Positions 31,986 through 40,674 of a stretch of 64,000 bases of DNA are shown piece by piece. The stretch comes from Phytohabitans sp037414955. GTDB lineage: Bacteria > Actinomycetota > Actinomycetes > Mycobacteriales > Micromonosporaceae. Below the pieces are notes generated by a model, which did no database searches, was not told the DNA's origin, and saw only the letters and a list, made by a program, of their open reading frames with translations. A program made the position numbers and the translations under genes. Positions within the stretch are counted from its first letter, which is position 1, and every line of letters starts with the position of its first letter. The DNA lies in NCBI GenBank assembly GCA_037414955.1, contig JBBEWH010000017.1, forward strand, positions 62,001 through 126,000. Direction: 5' to 3'.

Positions 31986-33768
31986 GCGGCGCCGCCTGCT
32001 TGAGCAGCCAGCCCAGGCCCGCCCGGCGGGCGACCACGGTGATCCGGTCACCCCCGGCGATCCGGTACGCCGGCTGCGGCGTCCACAACGGGCGCGGCTC
32101 GCCGAACTTCGTCAGCGCGATCACCCGTACCCCGTCGGGCCGGCTGGCCTCCCCGACCAGCTTGCCGTCCAGCGGCGAACCGTGCGCCACGGGTACCTCG
32201 GCGACCAGCAGCACGTGCCGGTCGAGCGGGATGGTCGCGATCACGTCGCGGTCCATCATCGCGGCCGCGAACGCGGGCGCGGCGAGGTACGAGACGCTGT
32301 GCGAGATGGCGATGCCGAACGCCTTCTCGATGCGCTTGGCCAGGTCGCCGTCGAACAGCCGCATCACGACCCGGAGGTCGGAGCGGATCGTCCGGCCGTT
32401 CAGCGCCGCCTGAAGGTTGGACACGTCGTCGGTGGACACGATGATGAGCGCCTGGCAGGTGTCGACGGACGCGGACCGCAACACCTCTTCCTGCGCCGCG
32501 TCGCCGACGATGAGCGGAATCCCGAGTTGCCGGGCCACCGGAGCGCCGCGGGCGTCCGGGTCGTTGTCGATCGCCACCACCTCGATGCCGAGGTCGTTGA
32601 GCCGCCGGATGATCCGGGTGCCGACGGTGCCAACCCCGACCACCACGATGTGATCCGTGCGCGGGGTGCGCAGCCGGCCGGTGTTGAGTGCCAGCCGGGC
32701 GTTCACCACCGCGTCGACGACCGCGGCGGTGATCAGCGGGATCAAGGCCAGCCCGGCTACCGTGAGGATCACCTGCATGACCTGGGTGCCGCCGCCCGCG
32801 TTCAGATCCACGTCGGAGCCCGTGACGGTGGTGAGCAGCGTGAAGTAGATCGCTTTCCACAGGCTCAGGCCTTCGGACCGGGCCAGCAGCGCGCCGAAGA
32901 CCGCCACGATCCCGAGTACCACGATCGTGGCGATGCCGAGCTTCCGGTTCACGAAGGCGCGCAGGCCGCGGACGGCCGCCGCCCAGGGACGGCGCCGGCG
33001 CCGGCGCCGCGCCAGCCGGCGGGCCACCACCACCGTGCCGGGTGGCCGCCCGGTGGCCTCGGCCAGCACCAGGTCGGCGTCGTCCTGGTCGGCCGGCAGC
33101 ACCCGGAGGTTGTTGCGCTCCCGGGTGACGGCTAGTCCACAGACGACGGTGTCGGGGTTGACCTCCGCGCGCCGAGCCACGTACAGCGTGCGGCCGGCGT
33201 GCCGGAAGTGGGTGGGCGCCGGCTCGCCCAGCGCCGCCGCGACGAACGCGGGCGCGGCCATCGCGGCGTCGGACATCACGTCGCAGTTGGGGAAGAGCCG
33301 CTTGACGCTGCTGCCCAGCCGGGTGCTGAAGATGCGCAGCACCAGCCGGATCCGCGGATTGACCTCCTGGGCGCAGAGCGCCGCGTGGATGTTGCCGACG
33401 TCGTCCGGATGCAGGAGGGCGAGGCAGTCGGCGTCGGCCAGGCCGATGCTCCGGAACGTATCCTCGGTGAGCCGGTCCGCCGGCAGGATCCGCACGCCCT
33501 TGATCTGGGCGATCTCGGCCACTTCGGACCGCCGGCGGCTGGGCACCAGCACCGTCACCCGGGCACCGGCCGCGACCAGTTCCATCACCAGCCGGTACGT
33601 GAGTGAGTCGTACCCGCAGACGACATAGTGCGGATACGGCTCCCCGTTATTGCGCAGGCCCTCCCGCAGCCCTTCCCGTAGACCGTCCCGCAGACCGTCG
33701 CGAAGCCCTTCGCGGAGGCGGGAAACGACCGCGCGGCGAGGACGGTTCCGCCAAGGGTTCACCGCCAT
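31966..33768 (-). CDS. RCK/TrkA-N protein with a two-helix ion-channel pore between two RCK domains
   Basis: About 600 residues from the ATG at 33766-33768; start weakly supported. Order: an N-terminal repeat region, a first RCK/TrkA-N domain (HYVVCGYDSLTYRLVMELVA), a highly basic linker (RRLARRRRRRRPW), TM1 (IATIVVLGIVAVFGALL), a pore loop, TM2 (VILTVAGLALIPLITAAVVD), and a second NAD-binding RCK (IVVVGVGTVGTRIIRRL) with a TrkA-C end. The pore reads TLLTTVTGSDVDL, not the potassium filter TVGYG. It resembles CASTOR/POLLUX-type channels in layout. Ion selectivity is uncertain. Confidence 0.85.
   Translation of the reverse strand: MAVNPWRNRPRRAVVSRLREGLRDGLRDGLREGLREGLRNNGEPYPHYVVCGYDSLTYRLVMELVAAGARVTVLVPSRRRSEVAEIAQIKGVRILPADRLTEDTFRSIGLADADCLALLHPDDVGNIHAALCAQEVNPRIRLVLRIFSTRLGSSVKRLFPNCDVMSDAAMAAPAFVAAALGEPAPTHFRHAGRTLYVARRAEVNPDTVVCGLAVTRERNNLRVLPADQDDADLVLAEATGRPPGTVVVARRLARRRRRRRPWAAAVRGLRAFVNRKLGIATIVVLGIVAVFGALLARSEGLSLWKAIYFTLLTTVTGSDVDLNAGGGTQVMQVILTVAGLALIPLITAAVVDAVVNARLALNTGRLRTPRTDHIVVVGVGTVGTRIIRRLNDLGIEVVAIDNDPDARGAPVARQLGIPLIVGDAAQEEVLRSASVDTCQALIIVSTDDVSNLQAALNGRTIRSDLRVVMRLFDGDLAKRIEKAFGIAISHSVSYLAAPAFAAAMMDRDVIATIPLDRHVLLVAEVPVAHGSPLDGKLVGEASRPDGVRVIALTKFGEPRPLWTPQPAYRIAGGDRITVVARRAGLGWLLKQAAPPTEEPS
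33658..33717. repeat. Five 12-bp tandem repeats inside the RCK gene N-terminus
   Basis: Five imperfect 12-bp units (pattern nCCnTCnCGnAG) encode alternating REGL/RDGL blocks, an amphipathic charged stretch near residue 18 of the channel protein. They are likely to vary in number between strains. Confidence 0.7.
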
Positions 33769-33861
33769 GCCCGGGATGGTAACGGGGCCGATCAACGATC
33801 ATGAACTTCCGCCGAGCCAGAAACGGTTTTGCGTCAACGTCGTTGAGCAATTTGGCGTACT

Positions 33862-33883
33862 TAGCACCTATTGCGCGGTGCTA
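33862..33883. promoter_or_regulatory. Inverted repeat in the leader of the secreted-protein gene
   Basis: TAGCACC (33862-33868) and GGTGCTA (33877-33883) are perfect complements around eight bases, 24 bases before the start at 33908. It may be an operator or a leader hairpin. Confidence 0.4.
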
Positions 33884-33907
33884 CCGGTAAGCACTGAATG
33901 GATGGTC

Positions 33908-35068
33908 ATGAACAAGTGGTTCTATCGCGCAGTCGGGTCGGTCGGCGTGGCCGCCGGCGGCTTCCTGCTGCTCGGCGGCGGCGCGGCCCAGGCGGAGGAC
34001 GTCGACGCCACCCCGGCAAGCGACCCGCTGGACCTACGCGGCGCGCTCGATGACTTCTTCACCCCCGTCACCGGCCTCAACGCCGGCAACGGTGACATCA
34101 AGCAGATCAAGATGGGCGGGCAGACGAAGGGCACCTCGCCCGACATCATGATGCGCGGCCAGATGGGCGGCTCCGACCTGGTTGGCGACGTGTCGCCAAC
34201 CCGCGACCTGGGCTTTGTCGGCGAGGCACCGTCCTCCCCGACCGCGGCGATCAACCCGGCGATGCTCGGCGGCGGCGAGGCCGTCGCCAAGGGCAAGCCG
34301 GCCCTCATCTCAAGCCTGCCGGTGGCGGGCACCTTCACCGACACCATCGGCGCCAGCCGGGCGGTCGACGCGACGGGCATCGGCGGCACGTCGAACGCGG
34401 TGCTCAACGGCGGCAACGGGCTCGGCCTCAACGCGAGCCGCGCACACGACCTGGTGCCCGCCACGTCTGATGTGGACCCCACGCGGATCGGTCCCGCGGT
34501 GCCCGCCTCGCTCGGCATGATCTCCGCGGACGCGATTCCGACCGTGGCGACCCACAAGGCCGTCAAGGGCAACACCAAGGGCTTCGTGCGGAGCACCACC
34601 CAGCAGGGCCAGAACATGGCACCCGCCGTCATCGGCGACGCCATGGTCGCGCAGAACCCCGAGCTGTTCCAGCCCGAGGCGGCGCCCACGGTGGGGAGCC
34701 TGCCGGTGCTGAGCGGCGTCAAGATCGCTGGCGTGCCCACCGTGACCAAGGCCACGTCGACCTCGCCGCTCGATTCGCTCGGTGCGCTCGATTCCCTCGG
34801 TTCGCTCAGTGCGCTCAACCTGCCCGGGACCGGCGCGAACACGCTGCCGGCGCCGGCGGCGGACGAGGACCCGGCCGACAAGCGGAGCAAGCCCCGCCCG
34901 CACGCGCGGACCGCGGGCGAGCGGCCGGTCGCGGGCGAGGACGCCGACTACACGGAGGCCGCCAGCGTCGGCCTGCCGCTGATCGGCGACCTGGGCAACC
35001 TGACCCGGATGCTGCCCACCGGCGGCAGCCTGGCGGGCGCGCCCGCCATGAAGCACATGGACGTCTGA
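33908..35068 (+). CDS. Secreted protein of unknown function
   Basis: 386 residues from the ATG at 33908 (an ATG at 33902 is also in frame). A clear signal peptide, MNKWFYRAVGSVGVAAGGFL with cleavage after GGAAQA, starts the protein. The mature part is low in Cys and aromatic residues, rich in Gly/Ala/Pro/Val, and has repeated short motifs (SLPVAG, SLPVLSG, LDSLGALDSLGSL), probably largely unstructured or repetitive. I recall similar openings in Micromonosporaceae secreted proteins but no function. It is followed by element copy 7. Confidence 0.8.
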   Translation: MNKWFYRAVGSVGVAAGGFLLLGGGAAQAEDVDATPASDPLDLRGALDDFFTPVTGLNAGNGDIKQIKMGGQTKGTSPDIMMRGQMGGSDLVGDVSPTRDLGFVGEAPSSPTAAINPAMLGGGEAVAKGKPALISSLPVAGTFTDTIGASRAVDATGIGGTSNAVLNGGNGLGLNASRAHDLVPATSDVDPTRIGPAVPASLGMISADAIPTVATHKAVKGNTKGFVRSTTQQGQNMAPAVIGDAMVAQNPELFQPEAAPTVGSLPVLSGVKIAGVPTVTKATSTSPLDSLGALDSLGSLSALNLPGTGANTLPAPAADEDPADKRSKPRPHARTAGERPVAGEDADYTEAASVGLPLIGDLGNLTRMLPTGGSLAGAPAMKHMDV

Positions 35069-35081
35069 CCCGTCCCGCCTT

Positions 35082-35137
35082 CAAGATCAAGGCGTCCTTC
35101 ACGTAGTTAGAACTACGTGAAGGACGCCTTGATCTTT
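35082..35137 (+). terminator. 56-bp palindromic element (copy 7) with a T-tract
   Basis: Perfect inner stem of the CAAGGCG/ACGTAG type; here the ends read CAAGATC and GATCTTT, and TTTTATT follows. With a GC stem and T-tract this copy looks like an intrinsic terminator for the secreted-protein gene, 13 bases upstream. Confidence 0.9.
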
Positions 35138-35280
35138 TTATTCTCGTTGGGGGTCTATGGCCAATATTCGATGTCTGCGATCGTCTGGGCCGACCGCAGA
35201 ACCGTTGACCGTCGGGACGGATAGGATGAGCATTCGAGGTGACTATCTTGATGATCTTGGGCGCATGGGAGCGCACATCG

Positions 35281-35445
35281 ATGAACGTCAAGGAATCGGA
35301 CGAGGCTCCGCTCAAGGCTCCCACACGGGTAGACCCGGCCTGGCGGGAGAAGATCGAGACCGCCCGCAAGGCGAGCGAGCTGGGACGCGAACTCAGGGCG
35401 GACAAGCAGGGCAGTTTCCGGTCAGCGGTGGGCCGGACCAGATAG
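35281..35445 (+). CDS. Small protein upstream of the SDH-type protease
   Basis: 54 residues from the ATG at 35281, charged and soluble: APLKAPTRVDPAWREKIETA then RKASELGRELRADKQGSF. I do not know a named family. It stops 35445, just before the SDH-protease reading frame opens, and may be its translationally coupled partner. Confidence 0.6.
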   Translation: MNVKESDEAPLKAPTRVDPAWREKIETARKASELGRELRADKQGSFRSAVGRTR

Positions 35446-35447
35446 CG

Positions 35448-36307
35448 GCAACGCCCCGCACCCCGCTGTTCGCCGCGCAACACGCAGATCGGTACGAGCG
35501 CCAGGGATTGATTACCCGTTACGAAGCCCTGACCTCGGCAAACCTCATCGTGGTCATCGATTCGATATTTCCGCAGAACATGACGCTCCTCGAGGAGTTG
35601 CTCTTCGACGTCGAGGCGACGAAGCCACTGCACGTCCTCCTCGCGTCGCCCGGCGGTGACGGGGAAACCGCGATCCGGATGGTTCGCTCGATCCAGGCGC
35701 GGTGTCCGGAGCTCACCGTAGTCATCCCCGACATGGCCAAGTCCGCTGCCACGTTGCTGTGCCTCGGTGCCGACCACATCCTCATGGGCCGGCGGGCGAC
35801 CTCGGGCCGGTCGATCCACAGTTCGTTATCAACAACCGCGGCCTGGTCAGCGCCAAGGAGATGATCGCCGCCGTGGACGAGGCGGAGGCTCGAGTCAATG
35901 CCGCGCCGGATACGTACCCGCTGTTCGCCAACCTGCTGGCCGAGGTGAACATGCTCATGGTCCAGCAGGCGCGAAGCGCCCTGGCCCGCAGCGAGGTGCT
36001 CGTCCGTGAAGCGTTGTCGTGTAGCACGGCCCCGCGCGCCGATACCGAGTTGAACGCCCTCGCGGCCAACCTCAAGAAGCCGCTCATCGACGAGCCCTCC
36101 AGCCACACGGCCGCGGTATCCGGCTGGGCGGCGAAGAAGTTGGGTCTGCCCGCCGCGGTAGCGGACGTGACGTCACAGCAGTGGCAGCTGATCTGGAAGC
36201 TCTGGACCCGGTACTACATGATGGGCTGCTTCCCGATGGGGCGTACGGCTGTTTACGAGGGCCGCAGGGCCTCGCACATCTACGACCCGGCCTCGGTGAC
36301 GCGGTAA
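35448..36307 (+). pseudogene. SDH/ClpP-fold serine protease, frameshifted
   Basis: Two frames together make one protein. The first part carries TPLFAAQHADRYERQ, LLASPGGDGETAIRMVRS and PDMAKSAATLLCLGADHILM with the likely nucleophile Ser in KSAAT. After ATGGGCC at 35785-35790 the frame is lost. Adding one C at about 35791 restores the expected LGPVDPQFVINNRGLVSAKE, which runs on in another frame to 36307 (ending VYEGRRASHIYDP). This belongs to the serine dehydrogenase proteinase (SppA/ClpP-like) group. The start is uncertain. It may be a true pseudogene or a one-base sequencing error. Confidence 0.8.
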
Positions 36308-36385
36308 GCGACTGCTCATTGGGCGTCCTCGCGCTCCCGCGTCTGGACGCCCATGCACATTTGCACCGCGTGAGTGTGGGGTTTG

Positions 36386-36459
36386 AGCCTCGGGCCGGAC
36401 TCGAACCGGCGACCGTCCGCTTACAAGGCGGATGCTCTGGCCAACTGAGCTACCGAGGC
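36386..36459 (-). tRNA. tRNA-Thr (anticodon UGU)
   Basis: 74 nt on the minus strand. The acceptor GCCTCGG pairs with CCGAGGC; the anticodon stem TCCGC/GCGGA holds the loop CTTGTAA with anticodon TGT; the T arm is GCCGG-TTCGAGT-CCGGC. No CCA end is encoded. It lies between the frameshifted protease and the ATPase gene. Confidence 0.95.
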
Positions 36460-36715
36460 ATGTCGCGTCGCCAGCATAACGACCGACAGGCGCGCGTGGT
36501 GATCGCGGAGCGGTTCGTGCTCTTCTGCGCGAGATGCCCGAGTCAGCTCCACAGCCGGCTCCCAGGAATCTTGGTGGACCTTGGCACGGACCCGGAAACC
36601 GTTTACCGTTGCGTGACGCGGATGACATTTCCGCTGGCCGGCGCGGCTTCGCGGCGGCCGCTCCTTCACTCGGATCGTCCGGCACGTTCCTGCCGGTGAA
36701 AGGAAGCGCTGCACC

Positions 36716-37807
<1,092 letters not shown>

Positions 37808-37819
37808 CCCTGCACGCTT

Positions 37820-37875
37820 CATGATCAAGGCGTCCTTCACGTAGTTAGAACTACGTGAAGGACGCCTTGATCATA
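37820..37875. repeat. 56-bp palindromic element (copy 8), between convergent genes
   Basis: Perfect inner stem of the CAAGGCG/ACGTAG type; only the last base differs (GATCATA). It lies 12 bases from the ATPase stop and one base from the stop of the convergent gene (37877). Confidence 0.95.
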
Positions 37876-37876
37876 T

Positions 37877-38596
37877 TTATCGGGGCAGTGGCGGGCCTTG
37901 CACCGCGCGGCCGGCGGCGTCGTACCCGGCCAGCACCGGCGGGTCGGTGTGCTCGTCAGCCAGGTACCAGAAGAAGAACACGCCCTCCGCCGAGGGCACC
38001 GGACGGGTGCTCCCGGTGGCGAGGCGCAACTCCGCGCGCACCGCGTCACCGGCGGCGACTATCCAGGTGTGGACACCGCTCGGGGTGGACGACCCACCCC
38101 CGCTGCCGAAACGCAGGCCGCGCTGCCGGTCCTGCGGGCGGGTGCAGTGGCCACCGGTGCCGCGGAAGTCGCTGGGTGCCGGCCGGTCGAGCGGACCGGG
38201 CGGCTCGAACAGCGCGGAAACGCACGTGGTGCCGTCAGTGCCGCTGGCTGCCCAGAGGGACAGCACCGTCCCGTCCGGGCCGGGAGTCTGTGCCACCCGC
38301 CGCGCGTTCCCGACGTCCACCCCGCCCTTGGTCTCGGACGCCCAAAATGACAGCTCCCGGGTGAACGACTCGGGCAGGACGCCGGCCGCGCCAGCGACGC
38401 CGACACCGGACGCCACGAGGCCGAGAGTCAACGCGGCGGTCGCCAGGACCCGCCGCCCGCGCCGCGGCCGAGGAGCCAGCTGCTGCGGGCTCGCCGCGGT
38501 CGCCAATAGCCGTTCCAGCGCCGCGTCCCGGGCTGGGGCCGGCCACAGGTTGTCCACAGTGGTGGCCGGTCGCAGTTTCTCCAAGGTGCTCGTCAT
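37877..38596 (-). CDS. Membrane protein downstream of a sigma factor, possible anti-sigma factor
   Basis: 239 residues from the ATG at 38594-38596. A cytoplasmic N-terminus of about 48 residues with a basic end (APRPRRGRR) leads into one transmembrane helix (VLATAALTLGLVASGVGVAG) and an extracytoplasmic domain with two Cys residues. It lies 14 bases after the sigma factor gene, the place of an anti-sigma factor, but the zinc-binding HxxxCxxC of ZAS-type anti-sigmas is absent. The function is inferred from position only. Confidence 0.7.
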   Translation of the reverse strand: MTSTLEKLRPATTVDNLWPAPARDAALERLLATAASPQQLAPRPRRGRRVLATAALTLGLVASGVGVAGAAGVLPESFTRELSFWASETKGGVDVGNARRVAQTPGPDGTVLSLWAASGTDGTTCVSALFEPPGPLDRPAPSDFRGTGGHCTRPQDRQRGLRFGSGGGSSTPSGVHTWIVAAGDAVRAELRLATGSTRPVPSAEGVFFFWYLADEHTDPPVLAGYDAAGRAVQGPPLPR

Positions 38597-38610
38597 GTCG
38601 TGGTCCCTTT

Positions 38611-39162
38611 TCACGCGGTGACTCCGGGGGATGGCAGCGGGCGGTGGGCGAGTGGTTCCAGATCGGCCACGGCACCCAGCCGGCGGCGGGCCCGGAACAG
38701 ACGAACGTGGAACGCCGGCAGCGAGCAGCCGGCCACCTTGGCGGCCTGTTGGGGGGACAAACCGTCCCAGGCGACCAGCAGCAACGCCTCGCGCTCCCGG
38801 TCGGTCAGCGCGGCCAGCGCGGCCAGCACCGCCGCCCGCTCGGTGGCGAGGACGTCGGCCGCGGCCGCCGGCTCGGCGACCTGGCGCAGCCGCTCCAACT
38901 CCGCGGCCACCCGGGCCTGGCGATGTCCGGACCGGCGCTGGTTGGCGATCGTGTTGCGAGCCACCACGATCAACCAGGGCAGCGGATCGTCGGGGACGCG
39001 CGCCAGTCGCCGCCACGCCACCAGGAACGTCTCGGACACCACATCCTGCGCGGTGTCCGGGTCGACGTGCCGCAACGCGTACGCCATGACCCGCGGCGCG
39101 TGCTCGGTCCACAGCGCCACGAACCGTCGCTGTTGAGGCTCGGCCTCCTGTTTTCGTCTCAC
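38611..39162 (-). CDS. ECF-type RNA polymerase sigma factor
   Basis: 183 residues. Region 2 reads VMAYALRHVDPDTAQDVVSE then TFLVAWRRL, with the region 2 promoter-recognition part PLPWLIVVARNTIANQRRS. Region 4 is LTDREREALLLVAWDGLSPQ then QAAKVAGCSLPAFHVRLFRA. The length fits an ECF sigma with no extra domain. It is co-transcribed with the membrane protein downstream, which may hold it inactive. The signal and target genes are unknown. Confidence 0.9.
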   Translation of the reverse strand: MRRKQEAEPQQRRFVALWTEHAPRVMAYALRHVDPDTAQDVVSETFLVAWRRLARVPDDPLPWLIVVARNTIANQRRSGHRQARVAAELERLRQVAEPAAAADVLATERAAVLAALAALTDREREALLLVAWDGLSPQQAAKVAGCSLPAFHVRLFRARRRLGAVADLEPLAHRPLPSPGVTA

Positions 39163-39206
39163 ACCAGGTACTGTCCGGCGGCCCCGCGGTCTTTACGCCC
39201 CCACTT

Positions 39207-39262
39207 CATGATCAAGGCGTCCTTCACGTAGTTAGAACTACGTGAAGGACGCCTTGATCATG
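39207..39262. repeat. 56-bp palindromic element (copy 9); provides the aldehyde dehydrogenase stop
   Basis: Perfect palindrome of the CAAGGCG/ACGTAG type. The terminal TCATG supplies the TGA stop (39258-39260) of the minus-strand aldehyde dehydrogenase gene. Confidence 0.95.
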
Positions 39263-40589
39263 CAGGTGAGATGGCGTCGAGGAGGGCGGGTGGGAGGCCC
39301 TGGGCGGCCACCGGGCGCTGGAAGCGCGCGATCGCCGCCGTACCCACCGATGTGGACCATGGCGCGGACGTCGCGGGCCAGGGCCCGCCGTGCAACATCG
39401 CGTCGCAGACCGCGACGCCGGTCGGCACCCCGTTCCACACGATCCGGCCGACCCGCTCGGCCAGCGCCGGCACCAGCTCCGCGGCCACGGCCTCGTCGGC
39501 CGCCGTCCCGATCACGGTCGCGGTCAGCGAACCCTCGAGGCGATCAGCCAATTCCGGGTACGCCGACAGCGGCGCCCGGCTCACCACGACGGTCGGGCCG
39601 AAGTGCTCCTCCACCAGGTCGCCGCGCAACTCGTCGGCCGGTACCTGCACCGCGAACGGTCGGGCCGTTTCGCCCTCGGCCGCCGTGACCGTGGCGAAGG
39701 GCAGGCTGGACGCGCGGGCCAGCCAGGCGTCGTGCGCCTCGGCCATCGCCGGCGTGAGCATGGGGTGGCCCGACCCGGCGGCGGCCACCCCGGCCGCCAG
39801 GGCGTCGGCCAGCGCCGCGCCGGCTGGCGTGTCCGGAAGTACGACGAGGCCGGGCTTGGTGCACAGCTGCCCCGCCGACCCGGTCACCGAGCCGGCGAGC
39901 GTGGTGGCCCAGGACGGGTCCTCCGCGGCGTCCGGCAGCACGAACACGGGATTGAGCGAGCCCATCTCGGCGTACACGGGAATGGGGTCGGGGCGGGCGG
40001 CGGCCGCGTCCATGAGCGCGCGCCCGCCGCGCAGCGACCCGGTGAAGCCGACCGCCCGGATGGGCGGCGACTGGACCAGCGCGATCGAGACGTCCGGCCC
40101 GCCCTCGACCAGGAAGACGAAGTCTTGCGGGAGCAGCGAGGCGACGAGCCGCGCGGTGCGCGGCTGGGCCGGGTGCGCCTTGACCACGACCGGGCAGCCG
40201 GCGGCCAGCGCGGAGGCGGTGTCGCCACCGGCGACGCCGAACGCGAGCGGGAAGTTCGACGCGGCGAACACCGCGACCGGACCGAGCGGCACGGGTACGG
40301 CCACGACGTCGGCGCCGCCCGGAGCGGCACCCGGGGACGTGCGGAGCGGCCGGGGCGCCGCCGCGACGAAGTCGCCGAGCAGGCGCAGCTGGTTGGTGGT
40401 GCGGTCAAGCTCGCCGCGCAGCCGCGCCTCGGTGAGACCGGTCTCCTCCCCCACGACGCGCACGATCTCGTCGCCAGCGGCGGCGATCTTGGCCGCGTGC
40501 TCGTGCAGGAGGTCTCGCCGCCGAGCCGCCGACCACCGCGCGAACGGCCGCGCCGCCTCCGCCGCCCGCTGCGTCACCTTGTCGATCAT
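39258..40589 (-). CDS. Aldehyde dehydrogenase, alpha-ketoglutarate-semialdehyde dehydrogenase-like
   Basis: 443 residues. The cofactor region GPVAVFAASNFPLAFGVAGG, the general base Glu in YAEMGSLNPVFVLP and the nucleophile Cys in SAGQLCTKPG mark an active NADP-type aldehyde dehydrogenase of the KGSADH group. It is somewhat shorter than the usual 480-plus residues. In oxidative uronate or pentose pathways this enzyme makes 2-oxoglutarate; its place beside pectate lyases fits. The stop codon is inside palindromic element copy 9. Confidence 0.85.
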   Translation of the reverse strand: MIDKVTQRAAEAARPFARWSAARRRDLLHEHAAKIAAAGDEIVRVVGEETGLTEARLRGELDRTTNQLRLLGDFVAAAPRPLRTSPGAAPGGADVVAVPVPLGPVAVFAASNFPLAFGVAGGDTASALAAGCPVVVKAHPAQPRTARLVASLLPQDFVFLVEGGPDVSIALVQSPPIRAVGFTGSLRGGRALMDAAAARPDPIPVYAEMGSLNPVFVLPDAAEDPSWATTLAGSVTGSAGQLCTKPGLVVLPDTPAGAALADALAAGVAAAGSGHPMLTPAMAEAHDAWLARASSLPFATVTAAEGETARPFAVQVPADELRGDLVEEHFGPTVVVSRAPLSAYPELADRLEGSLTATVIGTAADEAVAAELVPALAERVGRIVWNGVPTGVAVCDAMLHGGPWPATSAPWSTSVGTAAIARFQRPVAAQGLPPALLDAISPA

Positions 40590-40611
40590 GCCCCCGATGC
40601 TACGCCCGCAA

Positions 40612-40657
40612 GGAAGGGCCCCTTGTTATCGCTTTTCGCATAGGAAGGGGCCCTTCC
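40612..40657. terminator. Hairpin of the AAGGGACCCTT family (copy B)
   Basis: GGAAGGGCCCCTT (40612-40624) pairs with AAGGGGCCCTTCC (40645-40657); the loop carries CGCTTTTCGC. It lies 17 bases beyond the stop of the minus-strand lyase and is in the opposite orientation to copy C at 42291, whose loop it matches. Confidence 0.85.
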
Positions 40658-40674
40658 AAGCACTGGATCTTGCG

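Noticed and set aside
33769..33907. A cyclic-di-AMP or other riboswitch between the RCK gene and the secreted-protein gene
   Set aside because: The gap is only 139 bases and shared with a divergent gene; I could not find conserved riboswitch core motifs, only one short inverted repeat.
37877..38596. A zinc-binding anti-sigma factor
   Set aside because: The position fits, but the HxxxCxxC motif is absent, so only a possible anti-sigma role was noted.
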